Positions 24,259 to 36,226 of a stretch of 64,000 bases of DNA are shown in pieces. Position 1 is the first letter of the stretch. The number at the start of each line of letters is the position of its first letter. The notes below the pieces were generated by a model, which was not told where the DNA came from, did no database searches, and was given only the letters and a program-made list of their open reading frames with translations. This stretch comes from Gallionella sp. (lineage in GTDB: Bacteria > Pseudomonadota > Gammaproteobacteria > Burkholderiales > Gallionellaceae). The stretch spans positions 1 to 64,000 of the forward strand of contig JABEVG010000059.1 of NCBI GenBank assembly GCA_013044075.1, in the 5' to 3' direction. A program made the position numbers and the translations under genes.

Positions 24259-27200
24259 ATGAACCAACATTCTCATCTCATTGAGCCACTCCCCATAGAA
24301 AAATTATTGGCCCAGCGCATCCTGATTTTGGATGGTGCGATGGGCACGATGATCCAGCGCTACAAACTAACCGAAGAACATTATCGCGGCACGGTCCTGC
24401 ATGGCAACTACCCAGGTGTACGCAAGACTTTCGCCGATCATCCCGTGGACGTGAAAGGCAACAACGACCTGCTGGTGCTGACACAACCGCACATCATTCG
24501 CGAGATCCATGCGCAATATCTGGCGGCGGGCGCGGATATTCTGGAGACCTGCACGTTCAACTCCACCGCCGCCTCGCTGGACGATTACGACATGGTGGAT
24601 TTGGCCTACGAATTGAACTTCGCCGGCGCACGATTGGCGCGCGACGTGTGCGACGAGTTCGAAGCCAGGGTCGCCAACAAACCGCGCTTCGTCGCGGGCG
24701 TGCTGGGCCCGACCACCAAGACCGCCTCCATCTCACCCGATGTGAACGATCCGGGTTTTCGCAACATCAGTTTCGACGCATTGGTCGAGGGTTACGGCGT
24801 GGCGATACGCGGTTTGCTGGATGGCGGCGCGGATATTCTGATGGTCGAAACCATCTTCGATACGCTCAATGCCAAAGCCGCATTGTTCGCCATCGAAAAG
24901 CATTTCGAACAACACAAAATGCGCGTGCCGGTGATGATCTCCGGCACCATCACAGATGCATCTGGACGCACCTTGTCGGGGCAAACCACAGAAGCATTCT
25001 GGAATTCTTTGAGCCATGCGCGTCCGCTTTCCATCGGCCTGAACTGCGCGCTGGGCGGCGATCTGATGCGACCTTACATTGAAGAATTGTCGCGCGTGGC
25101 AAGCTGCTACGTGAGCGCGCACCCCAATGCCGGCCTACCCAATCCATTGTCGGAAACCGGCTACGACGAAACACCCGAATACACCGCCAAAGTCGTCAGG
25201 GAATTCGCCACCAGCGGCTTTCTCAACATCGCGGGCGGCTGCTGCGGCACGTCGCCCGCGCACATCAAGGCCATCGCGGATGCCTTGCGCGACGTGCCGC
25301 CGCGCCAGTTGCCGGAACTGGAACACAAGTGCCGCTTGTCGGGCTTGGAGCCCTTCAACATCGGCGACGATGCGTTGTTTGTCAACGTCGGCGAACGCGC
25401 CAACGTGACCGGCTCGGCCAAGTTCAAACGCCTCATTCTCGAAGGTCAATACGACGAGGCCCTGGAAGTCGCCAAGCAGCAGGTAGAAACCGGTGCGCAG
25501 ATCATCGACGTGAACATGGACGAGGCGATGCTGGACGGTCAGGCCGCGATGGTGAAATTTTTGAATCTCATCGCCTCCGAACCGGACATCTGCAAAGTGC
25601 CGCTAATGATCGACTCCTCGAAATGGGACATCATCGAAGCCGGACTGAAATGCGTCCAAGGCAAGTCCATCGTCAATTCGATCTCGCTCAAGGAAGGCGA
25701 AGAAAAATTCCTGGCGCAAGCGCGTCTGGTGCGCAGCTACGGCGCGGCAGCAGTGGTGATGGCGTTTGACGAACAGGGTCAGGCAGACACGTTCAAACGC
25801 AAGACCGAGATCTGTAAACGCAGCTATGGCATCCTGGTAAACCAGGTCGGCTTCCCGCCTGAAGACATCATCTTCGATCCCAACATTTTCGCGATTGCGA
25901 CCGGCATCGAAGAGCACAACAACTACGCGGTGGACTTCATCGAGGCCTGCGCGTGGATACGCCAGAACCTGCCTTACGCGAAGATCAGCGGCGGCGTGTC
26001 CAACGTGTCGTTCTCATTCCGTGGCAACGAGCCGGTGCGCGAAGCCATCCACACCGTGTTCCTGTATCACGCCATCAAAGCGGGCATGAACATGGGCATC
26101 GTCAACGCCGGGCAGCTGGGCGTGTACGAGGAGATCCCGCGCGAATTGCGCGATGCCGTGGAAGATGTGGTGTTGAACCGTCACCCCGACGCGGGCGAGA
26201 AATTGGTCAAGATCGCCGAGAACGTGAAGGGCGGTGGCAAGGAACAGGTCGAGGATCTGGAGTGGCGCAACGGCACAGTGCAGGAGCGGCTAACGCACGC
26301 GCTGGTGCGCGGCATCACCACCTACATCATCGAGGACACCGAAGCAGCGCGCTTAGAGGCTAAGTTCCCCGTTGAAGTCATCGAAGGGCCGCTGATGAAC
26401 GGCATGAACGTGGTCGGCGACCTGTTCGGCGCGGGCAAGATGTTTTTGCCACAAGTGGTGAAATCCGCGCGCGTGATGAAGCAGGCCGTGGCGCATCTCA
26501 TCCCCTACATCGAAGCCGAGAAACTGCGCTCCGGCGACACCAGCACCAAGGGCAAAATCGTCATGGCGACGGTCAAAGGCGACGTGCATGACATCGGCAA
26601 AAATATCGTCACCGTGGTGTTGCAATGCAATAATTTTGAAGTGGTGAATATGGGCGTAATGGTGCCGTGCCAACAAATTTTGGATACCGCGCGCGAACAT
26701 AACGCCGACATCATCGGGTTGTCTGGATTGATTACGCCATCACTCGAAGAAATGGCACACGTCGCCAAAGAAATGGAACGGCAAGGTTTCAAAATTCCGC
26801 TGCTCATCGGCGGCGCGACCACCTCGCGCGTACACACGGCGGTGAAAATCGAGCCGAATTATCCTAGCGGTCAGACCGTGTACGTCACCGATGCCTCGCG
26901 CGCGGTGGGCGTGTGCAGTAATTTGCTTTCCGACACGCTACGCGATGCCTACGTTGCCGAGATTAAAGCGGATTATCAAGCGGCGCGCGAACAGCACGAA
27001 GGCCGCAAAAGCAAAGCGGTTTATGTGACGCTGGATGAAGCGCGCGCACATGGTTTGCAAACTGATTGGGCGCATTACACGCCACCCAAGCCCGCGCTGC
27101 TCGGCGTGCATAAACTGGAAAATTACCCGCTGGAAAATCTGGTGGACTTCATCGACTGGACACCGTTTTTCCAAGCGTGGGAACTTGCCGGACGTTACCC

Positions 27201-28014
27201 GAAAATTTTGCAAGATGAAGTGGTGGGCGTGGAAGCGACCAAGCTATTCAATGACGCGCAAGCCATGTTGAAAAAAATCGTTCAAGAAAAATGGCTCACC
27301 GCGAATGCCGTGTTCGGCTTGTTCCCCGCCAACACCGTAGCCGTTGGTGAAGGGCGGGGCGACGACATCGAAATCTACACCAACGAGAAGCGCAACAAAG
27401 TCGCGATGACTTGGCACAACCTGCGTCAGCAAACCAAAAAGCCCGCCGACATTCCCAACTATTGTTTAGCCGATTACATCGCGCCGAAAACCAGCGGCGT
27501 GGCGGATTACATCGGCGGTTTTGCAGTCACGGCAGGTCTTGGAATAGACGAACATGTCGCGCGTTTTGAACAAGACAACGACGACTACAACGCAATTTTA
27601 TTGAAGGCACTCGCCGACCGTTTAGCCGAAGCGTTCGCCGAACATCTGCACCTGCGTGTGCGCCGCGAATTCTGGGGCTACGCGCCGGATGAGGCCTTGG
27701 AAAATGACGCGCTTATCCACGAAAAATATCGCGGCATCCGTCCCGCGCCCGGCTATCCCGCCTGCCCGGAACACAGCGAAAAGGGTCCGTTGTTCGAGCT
27801 ACTGCAAGCACCAATAAATGCGGGCATCACCATCACCGACAGCTTCGCCATGTTGCCCACCGCAGCGGTCAGCGGCTTCTATTTCTCCCACCCAAAGGCG
27901 CAATATTTCGCCAGCGGCAAAGTGGACAAGGAACAAGTCGCCAGCTACGCCAAACGCAAGGGCTGGACGATGGAAACGGCCGAGCGTTGGTTGGCTCCGG
28001 TGCTGAGTTACTAA
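24259..28014 (+). CDS. metH: cobalamin-dependent methionine synthase
   Basis: 1251 residues, full length. Domains in order: homocysteine-binding (1-345; zinc Cys in GLNCALGG and Cys328-Cys329 in GGCCGTSP), pterin-binding (about 370-630), cap and B12-binding (about 650-900; cobalt-coordinating His777 in [10 protein letters not shown]), and the AdoMet-dependent reactivation domain (about 910-1251; [12 protein letters not shown]). It transfers a methyl group from methyl-THF to homocysteine. No B12 or SAM riboswitch is visible, and only 33 bases separate it from ccdB. Its last 18 codons recur at 28629-28682. Confidence 0.97.
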   Translation: MNQHSHLIEPLPIEKLLAQRILILDGAMGTMIQRYKLTEEHYRGTVLHGNYPGVRKTFADHPVDVKGNNDLLVLTQPHIIREIHAQYLAAGADILETCTFNSTAASLDDYDMVDLAYELNFAGARLARDVCDEFEARVANKPRFVAGVLGPTTKTASISPDVNDPGFRNISFDALVEGYGVAIRGLLDGGADILMVETIFDTLNAKAALFAIEKHFEQHKMRVPVMISGTITDASGRTLSGQTTEAFWNSLSHARPLSIGLNCALGGDLMRPYIEELSRVASCYVSAHPNAGLPNPLSETGYDETPEYTAKVVREFATSGFLNIAGGCCGTSPAHIKAIADALRDVPPRQLPELEHKCRLSGLEPFNIGDDALFVNVGERANVTGSAKFKRLILEGQYDEALEVAKQQVETGAQIIDVNMDEAMLDGQAAMVKFLNLIASEPDICKVPLMIDSSKWDIIEAGLKCVQGKSIVNSISLKEGEEKFLAQARLVRSYGAAAVVMAFDEQGQADTFKRKTEICKRSYGILVNQVGFPPEDIIFDPNIFAIATGIEEHNNYAVDFIEACAWIRQNLPYAKISGGVSNVSFSFRGNEPVREAIHTVFLYHAIKAGMNMGIVNAGQLGVYEEIPRELRDAVEDVVLNRHPDAGEKLVKIAENVKGGGKEQVEDLEWRNGTVQERLTHALVRGITTYIIEDTEAARLEAKFPVEVIEGPLMNGMNVVGDLFGAGKMFLPQVVKSARVMKQAVAHLIPYIEAEKLRSGDTSTKGKIVMATVKGDVHDIGKNIVTVVLQCNNFEVVNMGVMVPCQQILDTAREHNADIIGLSGLITPSLEEMAHVAKEMERQGFKIPLLIGGATTSRVHTAVKIEPNYPSGQTVYVTDASRAVGVCSNLLSDTLRDAYVAEIKADYQAAREQHEGRKSKAVYVTLDEARAHGLQTDWAHYTPPKPALLGVHKLENYPLENLVDFIDWTPFFQAWELAGRYPKILQDEVVGVEATKLFNDAQAMLKKIVQEKWLTANAVFGLFPANTVAVGEGRGDDIEIYTNEKRNKVAMTWHNLRQQTKKPADIPNYCLADYIAPKTSGVADYIGGFAVTAGLGIDEHVARFEQDNDDYNAILLKALADRLAEAFAEHLHLRVRREFWGYAPDEALENDALIHEKYRGIRPAPGYPACPEHSEKGPLFELLQAPINAGITITDSFAMLPTAAVSGFYFSHPKAQYFASGKVDKEQVASYAKRKGWTMETAERWLAPVLSY

Positions 28015-28101
28015 GCCAGTTCTAATTGCCAGATAGGGCGGATTAAAAGATACTGCAAATTGAAATGAGTTTTTCCATCACGAGGTATCAGGAGTCGCCG
28101 A

Positions 28102-28371
28102 ATGAAATTTGCATGGGACAACAAAAAAGCTGCCGCGAATCTGAAAAAGCACGGCATCTCTTTTGAGCTCGCAGCGGGTGCTTTTTCAGACGAACTATCG
28201 GCGACATTTCCCGACCCCGATCACTCTAAAAGCGAGATGCGACTCATCACTTACGGTATGACAAATGATGGGAAATTATTAGTGGTATCACACACGGAAG
28301 AGGGCGACACGATACGCATCATCAGTGCCAGATTGGCAACAAACCATGAGAGGAAACGCTATGAAATCTAA
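28102..28371 (+). CDS. brnT: BrnT-family ribonuclease toxin
   Basis: 89 residues. The MKFAWDNKKAAANLKKHGISF opening (W-D-xx-K-xx-N-xxKHGISF) and the end RIISARLATNHERKRYE are the two signatures of BrnT, a RelE-fold ribonuclease. AGGAG lies nine bases before the ATG. The stop overlaps the partner gene by 11 bases. The pair lies between the metH stop and a second copy of the metH 3' end, suggesting it arrived as a unit. Confidence 0.9.
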   Translation: MKFAWDNKKAAANLKKHGISFELAAGAFSDELSATFPDPDHSKSEMRLITYGMTNDGKLLVVSHTEEGDTIRIISARLATNHERKRYEI

Positions 28372-28624
28372 AAAGCAAACACCCGCTGACGAATTGCGTC
28401 TTGAATATGATTTCGATTTTTCCAAAGCGCAACGCGGACGTTACGCCAACCGTTTGAAAACGGAAGGCTCTAACCTAGTATTGATAGAACCCGAATTGGC
28501 AGCGACTTTTCCCGATGCCGCGTCCGTGAATGCCGCGCTACATGCCATTGTTGAATTTGCACAACGCTCGACAGAATTGACTCACCCCGTGACAACAAAT
28601 GCCAGCAAGCGGCGTGCCGCTTGA
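28361..28624 (+). CDS. putative antitoxin partner of BrnT (not a classical BrnA)
   Basis: 87 residues. ADELRLEYDFDFSKAQRGRY and NLVLIEPELAATFPDAASVN are typical of a widespread antitoxin-like family found next to small toxins; I do not see the usual BrnA C-terminal ribbon-helix-helix sequence, although DAASVNAALHAIVEFA could be a helical dimerisation or DNA-binding part. The start at 28361 lies inside the last codons of brnT, so translation is coupled. Identification as the antitoxin rests on position, overlap and size. Confidence 0.7.
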   Translation: MKSKKQTPADELRLEYDFDFSKAQRGRYANRLKTEGSNLVLIEPELAATFPDAASVNAALHAIVEFAQRSTELTHPVTTNASKRRAA

Positions 28625-28628
28625 TTTG

Positions 28629-28682
28629 GGTTGGAATTTGGAAACCGCCGAGCGTTGGTTGGCTCCGGTTTTGAGTTATTAG
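28629..28682 (+). repeat. metH': second copy of the metH 3' end
   Basis: Reads [17 protein letters not shown] and a stop in frame, against [17 protein letters not shown] and a stop at 27961-28014. Forty-five of 54 bases match, with an uninterrupted 23-base run (GCCGAGCGTTGGTTGGCTCC plus GGT); in the last 13 codons every difference is synonymous, including the changed stop codon. It flanks the toxin-antitoxin pair on the side away from metH. Confidence 0.9.
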
Positions 28683-28720
28683 TAGTAAATTTATCAAGAA
28701 ATATTATGGAGAAATGCAAC

Positions 28721-29407
28721 ATGACTACGCTTATTAAAACGGACACCAAACCAGGCGATGGCATGGAAGCGCGAGCCGGACAAACCGTCATCGTGCATTA
28801 CACCGGCTGGCTGTATGACGAAAGCGCACCGGGAAACAAGGGCGCGAAATTCGACAGCTCGCTGGATCGCAACGATCCGTTCAGCTTTCCTCTCGGTGCT
28901 GGACATGTCATCCAAGGTTGGGACGAAGGTGTGGCGGGCATGCGCGAAGGCGGCTCACGCACGCTGATCATCCCGTCCGAGATGGGCTATGGTGAAATGG
29001 GCGCAGGCAATGACATCCCGCCCAATGCGACGCTACTGTTCGAAGTGAAGCTGCTCAAGGTGGTGCATACCAAGATCGATGACGTGAAGGTCGGTAGCGG
29101 TGAAGTAGCACAAGCCGGACAACTGGTGACGGTGCATTACACCGGCTGGTTGTTCGACAAGAACGCGGCGGGTAACAAGGGCATCAAGTTCGACAGCTCG
29201 CGCGATCGCAACGAACCGTTTGAATTCCCACTGGGTCATGGCCGCGTCATCTCCGGTTGGGACATGGGCGTGCAAGGCATGAAGGTCGGCGGTCAGCGCA
29301 CCCTCACCATCCCGCCCGAGATGGGCTACGGCGCACGCGGTGCGGGTGGTGTGATTCCGGCCAATGCGACGCTGGTGTTCGATGTGGAACTACTGGATGT
29401 GCAGTGA
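28721..29407 (+). CDS. tandem-domain FKBP-type peptidyl-prolyl isomerase
   Basis: 228 residues made of two FKBP domains (about 1-114 and 117-228), each with VHYTGWL, KFDSS.DRN.PF.FPLG, VI.GWD.GV.GM and GYG...IP.NATL.F.V, the isomerase core. There is no signal peptide, so the protein is cytoplasmic. The two halves are clearly paralogous, and the second resembles the lipoprotein encoded next even more closely. GGAGA nine bases upstream selects the ATG at 28721; a start at 28706 is possible. Confidence 0.88.
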   Translation: MTTLIKTDTKPGDGMEARAGQTVIVHYTGWLYDESAPGNKGAKFDSSLDRNDPFSFPLGAGHVIQGWDEGVAGMREGGSRTLIIPSEMGYGEMGAGNDIPPNATLLFEVKLLKVVHTKIDDVKVGSGEVAQAGQLVTVHYTGWLFDKNAAGNKGIKFDSSRDRNEPFEFPLGHGRVISGWDMGVQGMKVGGQRTLTIPPEMGYGARGAGGVIPANATLVFDVELLDVQ

Positions 29408-29441
29408 TCCTTTTATCCGCTTACCCACCCCTAAGATCGCT

Positions 29442-29891
29442 ATGAACCTGACTACGAAATTATTGTTCGCATTGCTGCTGAGTAGCACTGCTATCACCAC
29501 GGCCTGCAGCAAACCCGACCTCCCCCCTATGGAGACGACTCAAGTGGCTGAACTCATCAAGACCGATACCAAGCTGGGCACGGGCACCGAAGCCATCGCC
29601 GGACACGACATCTCGGTGCATTACACCGGCTGGCTGTATGACGAAGCCGCGCCTGAACACAAGGGCAAGAAGTTCGACAGCTCGCGTGATCGTGGTCAGC
29701 CGTTCGAGTTTGGCTTGGGCGGCGGCCAGGTCATCAAGGGTTGGGACCAAGGCTGCGCCGGTATGAAAGTGGGTGGACAACGCACCCTTATTATCCCTGC
29801 CAAATTGGGCTACGGCGCACGCGGTGCGGGCGGTGTCATTCCCCCGAATGCGACACTGGTGTTCGATGTGGAATTGTTGGGTGTGCGTTAA
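29442..29891 (+). CDS. FKBP-type peptidyl-prolyl isomerase, predicted lipoprotein
   Basis: 149 residues. A lipoprotein-type signal ([22 protein letters not shown], given here as its first part [15 protein letters not shown] and the Cys at about 22) precedes one FKBP domain with [40 protein letters not shown] and a terminal FDVELLGV. It would act on proline bonds of periplasmic or outer-membrane proteins. Thirty-four bases after the two-domain FKBP, from which it probably arose by duplication. Confidence 0.85.
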   Translation: MNLTTKLLFALLLSSTAITTACSKPDLPPMETTQVAELIKTDTKLGTGTEAIAGHDISVHYTGWLYDEAAPEHKGKKFDSSRDRGQPFEFGLGGGQVIKGWDQGCAGMKVGGQRTLIIPAKLGYGARGAGGVIPPNATLVFDVELLGVR

Positions 29892-29923
29892 GCACGTATG
29901 TTGGTTGTTTTGCTGACGATACA

Positions 29924-30277
29924 ATGAACCTGATCGCCTATCCCATTCTGGTCACCGCTTTGATGCTGGCTGTGTCCAATCTTTTTATGACGTTCGCCTG
30001 GTATGGACATCTGAAAAATCTCGCCACTTCGCCCTGGTATGTGGCGGCACTGGTGAGTTGGGGTATCGCATTGTTCGAGTATCTGTTGCAAGTCCCGGCC
30101 AATCGCATCGGCTACACCGCAATGGATCTTGGCCAGTTGAAGATACTGCAAGAAATCATCACGCTGCTGGTGTTCGTGCCGTTCGCCGTGTTGTATATGA
30201 ACCAGCCGCTGAAGTGGGATTATCTGTACGCCGCGCTGTGCATGATGGGCGCGGTGTATTTTATTTTTCGTACCTAA
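29924..30277 (+). CDS. DMT-superfamily protein, DUF486
   Basis: 117 residues with four predicted membrane segments (about 5-25, 37-55, 68-90, 98-115) and the motif NLFMTFAWYGHLKN that identifies the DUF486 family of small drug/metabolite-like membrane proteins. LFEYLLQVPANRIGY is the second conserved block. Substrate unknown. Three bases precede mpl, suggesting co-transcription with it. Confidence 0.85.
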   Translation: MNLIAYPILVTALMLAVSNLFMTFAWYGHLKNLATSPWYVAALVSWGIALFEYLLQVPANRIGYTAMDLGQLKILQEIITLLVFVPFAVLYMNQPLKWDYLYAALCMMGAVYFIFRT

Positions 30278-30280
30278 ACC

Positions 30281-31621
30281 ATGAGCCATCCAAAACACAT
30301 CCACATCCTCGGCATCTGCGGCACCTTCATGGGCGGCATCGCGGCCATCGCCAAACAGGCGGGTTATCGCGTCACGGGCTGCGATGCCAATGTCTATCCG
30401 CCGATGAGTACCCAGCTTGAGGCGCAAGGTATTGAGCTCATCGAAGGTTTCGGCGTGGAGCAACTCGCGCTGAATCCTGACGTGTTCGTCATCGGCAATG
30501 TGGTGACGCGCGGCAACGCGCTGATGGAAGAGATACTGAATCGCAACCTGCCTTATGCGTCTGGGCCGCAATGGCTATCCGATACTTTGCTGCGCGACAA
30601 GTGGGTGTTGGGCGTAGCGGGTACTCACGGCAAGACCACCACGACTTCTATGCTGGCATGGATTTTGGAATATGCAGGACTGACTCCCGGCTTCCTCATT
30701 GGTGGCGTGCCGCAGAATTTCGGCATCTCGGCGCGCATTACCGAGTCATCTTTCTTCGTCATTGAGGCGGACGAGTACGACACGGCGTTTTTCGACAAGC
30801 GCTCCAAGTTCGTGCACTACCATCCGCGCACCGCCATCCTCAACAATCTCGAGTTCGACCACGCGGATATCTTCGCCGACTTGGATGCTATCGAGACGCA
30901 GTTCCATCATCTGGTGCGCACCGTGCCGGGCAACGGACTGGTGGTGTGTAATGGCCGTGAAGAATCTCTACAGCGCGTGCTCAAACGCGGCTGCTGGACT
31001 CCCGTGGAACGGTTCGGCAACGATACCGGGTGGAACATCGATGACGCGAATCGGGTCACGCTCAACGGTGTCGCACAAGGCACGCTGCAATGGGACTTGA
31101 TGGGCGAACACAATCGCATGAACGCACTGGCGGCCTTGTCTGCCGCGCGCCATGTCGGCGTGCCTGTCGCGCAAGGCCTGGCGGCACTGGCCGAGTTCAA
31201 GAACGTGAAACGCCGCATGGAAGTGAAGGGCTGCGTGAACGGCATCACCGTATATGACGACTTCGCCCATCACCCTACGGCCATAGACACCACGGTCGCA
31301 GGTCTGCGCCGCAAGGTGGGCAAAGCGCGCATCCTGGCGGTGCTGGAACCGCGTTCCAACACCATGAAGCTGGGTGTGATGAAAGATGCCTTACCCGCCA
31401 GCCTGAAAGATGCGGACTTGGTGTTTTGCTACGCCGGAAATTTGGGCTGGGATGCGCGTGGCGCACTCGCGCCCTTGGGTGAAAAAGCCATCGTCAAAGA
31501 CGATTTGAACGAACTCATTTCCGTTATCGCCACCGCAGCAAAATCGGGCGATCAGATTCTGGTGATGAGCAACGGCGGCTTTGGCGGCATACACGAAAAA
31601 CTGCTGAAAAAACTCGCGTAA
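30281..31621 (+). CDS. mpl: UDP-N-acetylmuramate:L-Ala-gamma-D-Glu-meso-DAP ligase
   Basis: 446 residues of the Mur ligase family. It opens with HIHILGICGTFMGGIAAIAK (Mpl has GTFMGG where MurC has GxGMSG), followed by the ATP loop GTHGKTTTTSMLAW, and AELIAIDDFAHHPTA-like YDDFAHHPTAIDTTV. It attaches recycled muropeptide tripeptide to UDP-MurNAc. Convergent with ntrC, 17 bases apart. Confidence 0.95.
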   Translation: MSHPKHIHILGICGTFMGGIAAIAKQAGYRVTGCDANVYPPMSTQLEAQGIELIEGFGVEQLALNPDVFVIGNVVTRGNALMEEILNRNLPYASGPQWLSDTLLRDKWVLGVAGTHGKTTTTSMLAWILEYAGLTPGFLIGGVPQNFGISARITESSFFVIEADEYDTAFFDKRSKFVHYHPRTAILNNLEFDHADIFADLDAIETQFHHLVRTVPGNGLVVCNGREESLQRVLKRGCWTPVERFGNDTGWNIDDANRVTLNGVAQGTLQWDLMGEHNRMNALAALSAARHVGVPVAQGLAALAEFKNVKRRMEVKGCVNGITVYDDFAHHPTAIDTTVAGLRRKVGKARILAVLEPRSNTMKLGVMKDALPASLKDADLVFCYAGNLGWDARGALAPLGEKAIVKDDLNELISVIATAAKSGDQILVMSNGGFGGIHEKLLKKLA

Positions 31622-31638
31622 CTACAGGCGATTCACAC

Positions 31639-33033
<1,395 letters not shown>

Positions 33034-33050
33034 AGTCATCATCAAATAAT

Positions 33051-34094
33051 TTAAGGGGGCAGGGGCAGCATCACGCTGAAACAGGTGCGTCCGGGTTCGC
33101 TGTCGAACTCTATTGTGCCATGGTGCTGACTCACAAAATCCTGTGCCAGCGTCAGCCCCAGACCATGTCCGTCCGCGCGACCGGACACAAGCGGATAAAA
33201 GATCTTGTCGCGCAATTCTGGCGGGATGCCGGGTCCGTTGTCGATGATTTGCACCAATATCGCCAGACGATGACGGCGGCGTATGAGCGTGATCTGGCGA
33301 GCAATGCGCGTACGCAGAATGATGCGTCCCTTGCCTTGCATCGCTTGAGCTGCATTGCGCACGATGTTGAGCATGACTTGTATCAGTTGCTCTTTGTCAC
33401 CAATCAGGGCCGGCAGGCTGATGTCATAGTCGCGTTGTATAGTCAGGCTTTCCGGCAGTTCTGCCAACACCACGCTGCGCACCCGCTCCAAGACCTCGTG
33501 AATATTCAGCGCGCTGTGATGTGCAATATTTTGCGGGGTGAGCAATTTCTCCATCAGGCCGCGCAGTCTGTCGGCTTCCTGGATAATGACTTGCGTGTAT
33601 TCACGCAAGCCGGGTTTTTCCAATTCCTGTTCGAGCAGTTGTGCCGCACCGCGTATGCCACCCAAAGGATTTTTAATTTCGTGCGCAAGATTGCGCAACA
33701 ACAAGCGGTTTGCCTGCGTCTGATCGAGCATCTGTTCTTCGCGCGCCAACTTGAGCGTGCGATCGATCAAATGGAATTCCAGCATCAATCCAGGCTCGTT
33801 CAGCTGCAAAGGCGTGGCGGCACAACGCAGATGCAGCTTGCCGTGCGCGTGGGTACCCAGGGTCATGTCGTGTTCGATATAGCTGGCATGGCTGAGTACC
33901 GCCTGTTGCATCGCACTCGCCAATTGCTCGGTATGGGTAAACACTTGCTGAACCGTCAAGCCTTGCAAATTCTTGCTACCGATCTCGAACAGATTTTCCG
34001 CCGCCGGATTGAGATAAACAATACGCAACTCTGCGTCCAGCAGCATGACTGCGGTCGAGAGATATTCAAGCGTGAGGGTAGGGAAGTCTGGCAT
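33051..34094 (-). CDS. ntrB: nitrogen regulation sensor kinase NtrB
   Basis: 347 residues. A PAS domain (about 1-110, with IVYLNPAAENLFEIG) precedes the dimerisation/phosphotransfer helix RNLAHEIKNPLGGIRGAAQLL containing the phosphorylated His, and an ATPase domain with DNGPGIPPELRDKIFYPLVSG. There are no membrane segments, as expected for the cytosolic NtrB controlled by PII. It lies directly upstream of ntrC and 40 bases after the DUF4124 gene. Confidence 0.96.
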   Translation of the reverse strand: MPDFPTLTLEYLSTAVMLLDAELRIVYLNPAAENLFEIGSKNLQGLTVQQVFTHTEQLASAMQQAVLSHASYIEHDMTLGTHAHGKLHLRCAATPLQLNEPGLMLEFHLIDRTLKLAREEQMLDQTQANRLLLRNLAHEIKNPLGGIRGAAQLLEQELEKPGLREYTQVIIQEADRLRGLMEKLLTPQNIAHHSALNIHEVLERVRSVVLAELPESLTIQRDYDISLPALIGDKEQLIQVMLNIVRNAAQAMQGKGRIILRTRIARQITLIRRRHRLAILVQIIDNGPGIPPELRDKIFYPLVSGRADGHGLGLTLAQDFVSQHHGTIEFDSEPGRTCFSVMLPLPP

Positions 34095-34133
34095 GTGAGT
34101 TACGGAGCATGAACCATGCCAGACCTTATGGGA

Positions 34134-34607
34134 TTATTTTAATTTCGACAGTTCGGTATTCAATGCGGCGATGTTTTGTTGATGCAGATTCACTTCGGCA
34201 GTCAGGCTGTTAATCGTTGCCTCATACTCTTGGGCACGCCCCCCGTTGTGCATGGATTTTCCGTTGCTCACAAAATTCCCGTTGTTTTCCCCCTGCGCGG
34301 CTTGCAGCTTTTGCTGGGCAGTTTCCAGCAGTTTTTGCTCGGCATCCAACTCATCCTGCAAAATCTTACGTCGCGAGGCATCACGGCCTTTTTGTGTTTC
34401 ACCATCCACTTTCGGAAAGTCCGACGGTGAACGCGCTTTGGCCAGCGGAGCCATGGTGGGCAAGGGTTCCAGATAGATTTTTTTGCCGCCCTTGAGCGGC
34501 GAGCTGGAATACGTGACATGCCCGTCGGCATCGACCGCTTTATACAAATCCGCATGCGCCGCCAGCGGCGCGGCGCACAACAGCGCAAACATATAGGCAA
34601 TTCTCAT
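34134..34607 (-). CDS. DUF4124-containing exported coiled-coil protein
   Basis: 157 residues. Signal peptide (MRIAYMFALLCAAPLAAHA), then the DUF4124 unit (DLYKAVDADGHVTYSSSP, matching LYKWvDxxGxxxYsd), then a long helical region (about 80-157) with heptads and Gln/Asn-rich patches. The start at 34607 has GGGGGG at fair spacing. It sits between glnA and ntrB on the same strand. A second protein of the same layout is encoded at 39581-40189. Function unknown; a periplasmic role is inferred. Confidence 0.8.
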   Translation of the reverse strand: MRIAYMFALLCAAPLAAHADLYKAVDADGHVTYSSSPLKGGKKIYLEPLPTMAPLAKARSPSDFPKVDGETQKGRDASRRKILQDELDAEQKLLETAQQKLQAAQGENNGNFVSNGKSMHNGGRAQEYEATINSLTAEVNLHQQNIAALNTELSKLK

Positions 34608-34699
34608 AGCAGACCCCCCAAGTAAAACAACGCCGAGTATAGGCGAAGCCTCAAACCGCGACAATTAGTTTGCAGCTTCCCCCGCTTCGCCAACAATGC

Positions 34700-34723
34700 A
34701 AAACGGGGCTTGCGCCCCGTTTT
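34700..34723 (-). terminator. glnA terminator
   Basis: AAAACGGGGC and GCCCCGTTTT arms around TTGC, 22 bases after the glnA stop. On the minus strand the stem ends in TTTTG. It separates glnA from the DUF4124-ntrBC genes, which must be reached by readthrough or their own promoter. Confidence 0.85.
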
Positions 34724-34744
34724 GTTGTCCTGCCCTAACCTGAA

Positions 34745-36160
34745 TTACAGGCTGTAGTACATATCGAACTCAATCGGGTGAGTCGTCATGCGCATACGCG
34801 TGACTTCTTCCATCTTAAGCGCGATGTACGCGTCGATGAAGTCATTGGAGAACACACCGCCACGAGTCAGGAACTCGCGGTCTTTGTCCAAGGCATTCAA
34901 TGCTTCGTCCAAAGAAGTGCAGACGGTAGGGATCTTTGCATCTTCTTCCGGTGGCAGATCGTACAAGTTCTTATCCGCAGGGTCGCCAGGATGGATCTTG
35001 TTTTGTATGCCGTCCAAACCCGCCATCATCAGTGCCGAGAAACACAAGTATGGGTTAGCCGAAGGATCGGGGAAGCGTGTCTCGATACGGCGTGCTTTTT
35101 CGCTGGGAACGTGCGGGATGCGGATCGAAGCGGAACGGTTTTTCGCGGAATACGCCAACTTGGTTGGTGCTTCGTAATGCGGCACCAGACGCTTGTACGA
35201 GTTGGTACCCGGGTTGGTGATCGCGTTCAACGCCTTGGCATGTTTGATGATACCGCCGATGTAGTACAACGCCGTTTCGGACAAACCTGCGTAGCCGTTT
35301 CCGGCGAAAGAGTTCTTGCCATCTTTCCAGATGGATTGATGCACATGCATACCGGAACCGTTATCGCCCACGATAGGCTTGGGCATGAAGGTCGCGGTCT
35401 TGCCGTATTGGTGGGCGACGTTGAACACCACGTATTTCAGTGCTTGAGTCTGGTCAGCGCGGCGTACCAACGTGTTGAACTTGGTACCGATTTCGCACTG
35501 GCCCGCATTCGCCACTTCGTGATGATGCACTTCCACTTCGATGCCAATGTCTTCCAATGCCAGACACATCGCGGCACGGATGTCGTTCAAGCTGTCGACT
35601 GGAGGAACTGGAAAGTAACCGCCTTTTACCGTAGGACGGTGACCGGTATTACCACCTTCGATCTTGTCGCCTGTGGACCAGGCTGCTTCTTCAGAATTGA
35701 TCTTGCTGAAGCAACCGGACATATCCACGCCCCATTGCACGGAATCGAAAATGAAGAATTCAGGCTCGGGACCGAAGTAAGCGGTGTCGCCTATACCGGT
35801 AGATTTCAAATACGCTTCCGCACGCTTCGCGATCGAACGCGGGTCGCGGTCATAGCCCTTGCCGTCGGTTGGATCGACCACGTCACAGGTTATCACCAGA
35901 GTGACCTCGTCCATGAACGGATCGATGAAGGCAGTCTCGGCTTGTGGCATCAGCAACATATCGGAGGCTTGTATGCCTTTCCAGCCGGCAATGGATGATC
36001 CGTCAAACGCGTGTCCATCTTCAAACTTGTCCATACCCACGTACTTCGCCGGAACACCCACATGGTGCTCTTTACCGCGGGTATCGGTAAAACGGAAATC
36101 AACGAATTTAACGTCACGATCTTTGATCAACTTCAATACATCATTAGCCGACATTGCCAT
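34745..36160 (-). CDS. glnA: glutamine synthetase type I
   Basis: 471 residues, normal for GSI-beta. It makes glutamine from glutamate, ammonia and ATP. Conserved parts include [47 protein letters not shown] and the adenylylation site Tyr400 in [10 protein letters not shown], so GlnE control is retained. The start at 36160 lies six bases after GGGAG; an ATG two codons on is possible. A sigma-54 promoter and two NtrC-like sites precede it, and ntrB and ntrC follow. Confidence 0.97.
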   Translation of the reverse strand: MAMSANDVLKLIKDRDVKFVDFRFTDTRGKEHHVGVPAKYVGMDKFEDGHAFDGSSIAGWKGIQASDMLLMPQAETAFIDPFMDEVTLVITCDVVDPTDGKGYDRDPRSIAKRAEAYLKSTGIGDTAYFGPEPEFFIFDSVQWGVDMSGCFSKINSEEAAWSTGDKIEGGNTGHRPTVKGGYFPVPPVDSLNDIRAAMCLALEDIGIEVEVHHHEVANAGQCEIGTKFNTLVRRADQTQALKYVVFNVAHQYGKTATFMPKPIVGDNGSGMHVHQSIWKDGKNSFAGNGYAGLSETALYYIGGIIKHAKALNAITNPGTNSYKRLVPHYEAPTKLAYSAKNRSASIRIPHVPSEKARRIETRFPDPSANPYLCFSALMMAGLDGIQNKIHPGDPADKNLYDLPPEEDAKIPTVCTSLDEALNALDKDREFLTRGGVFSNDFIDAYIALKMEEVTRMRMTTHPIEFDMYYSL

Positions 36161-36226
36161 CACACTCTCCCAATGAAAAAACCGTAAATAAAATGAATTT
36201 GTAGGAACCATCCCGCCATGGATCTA

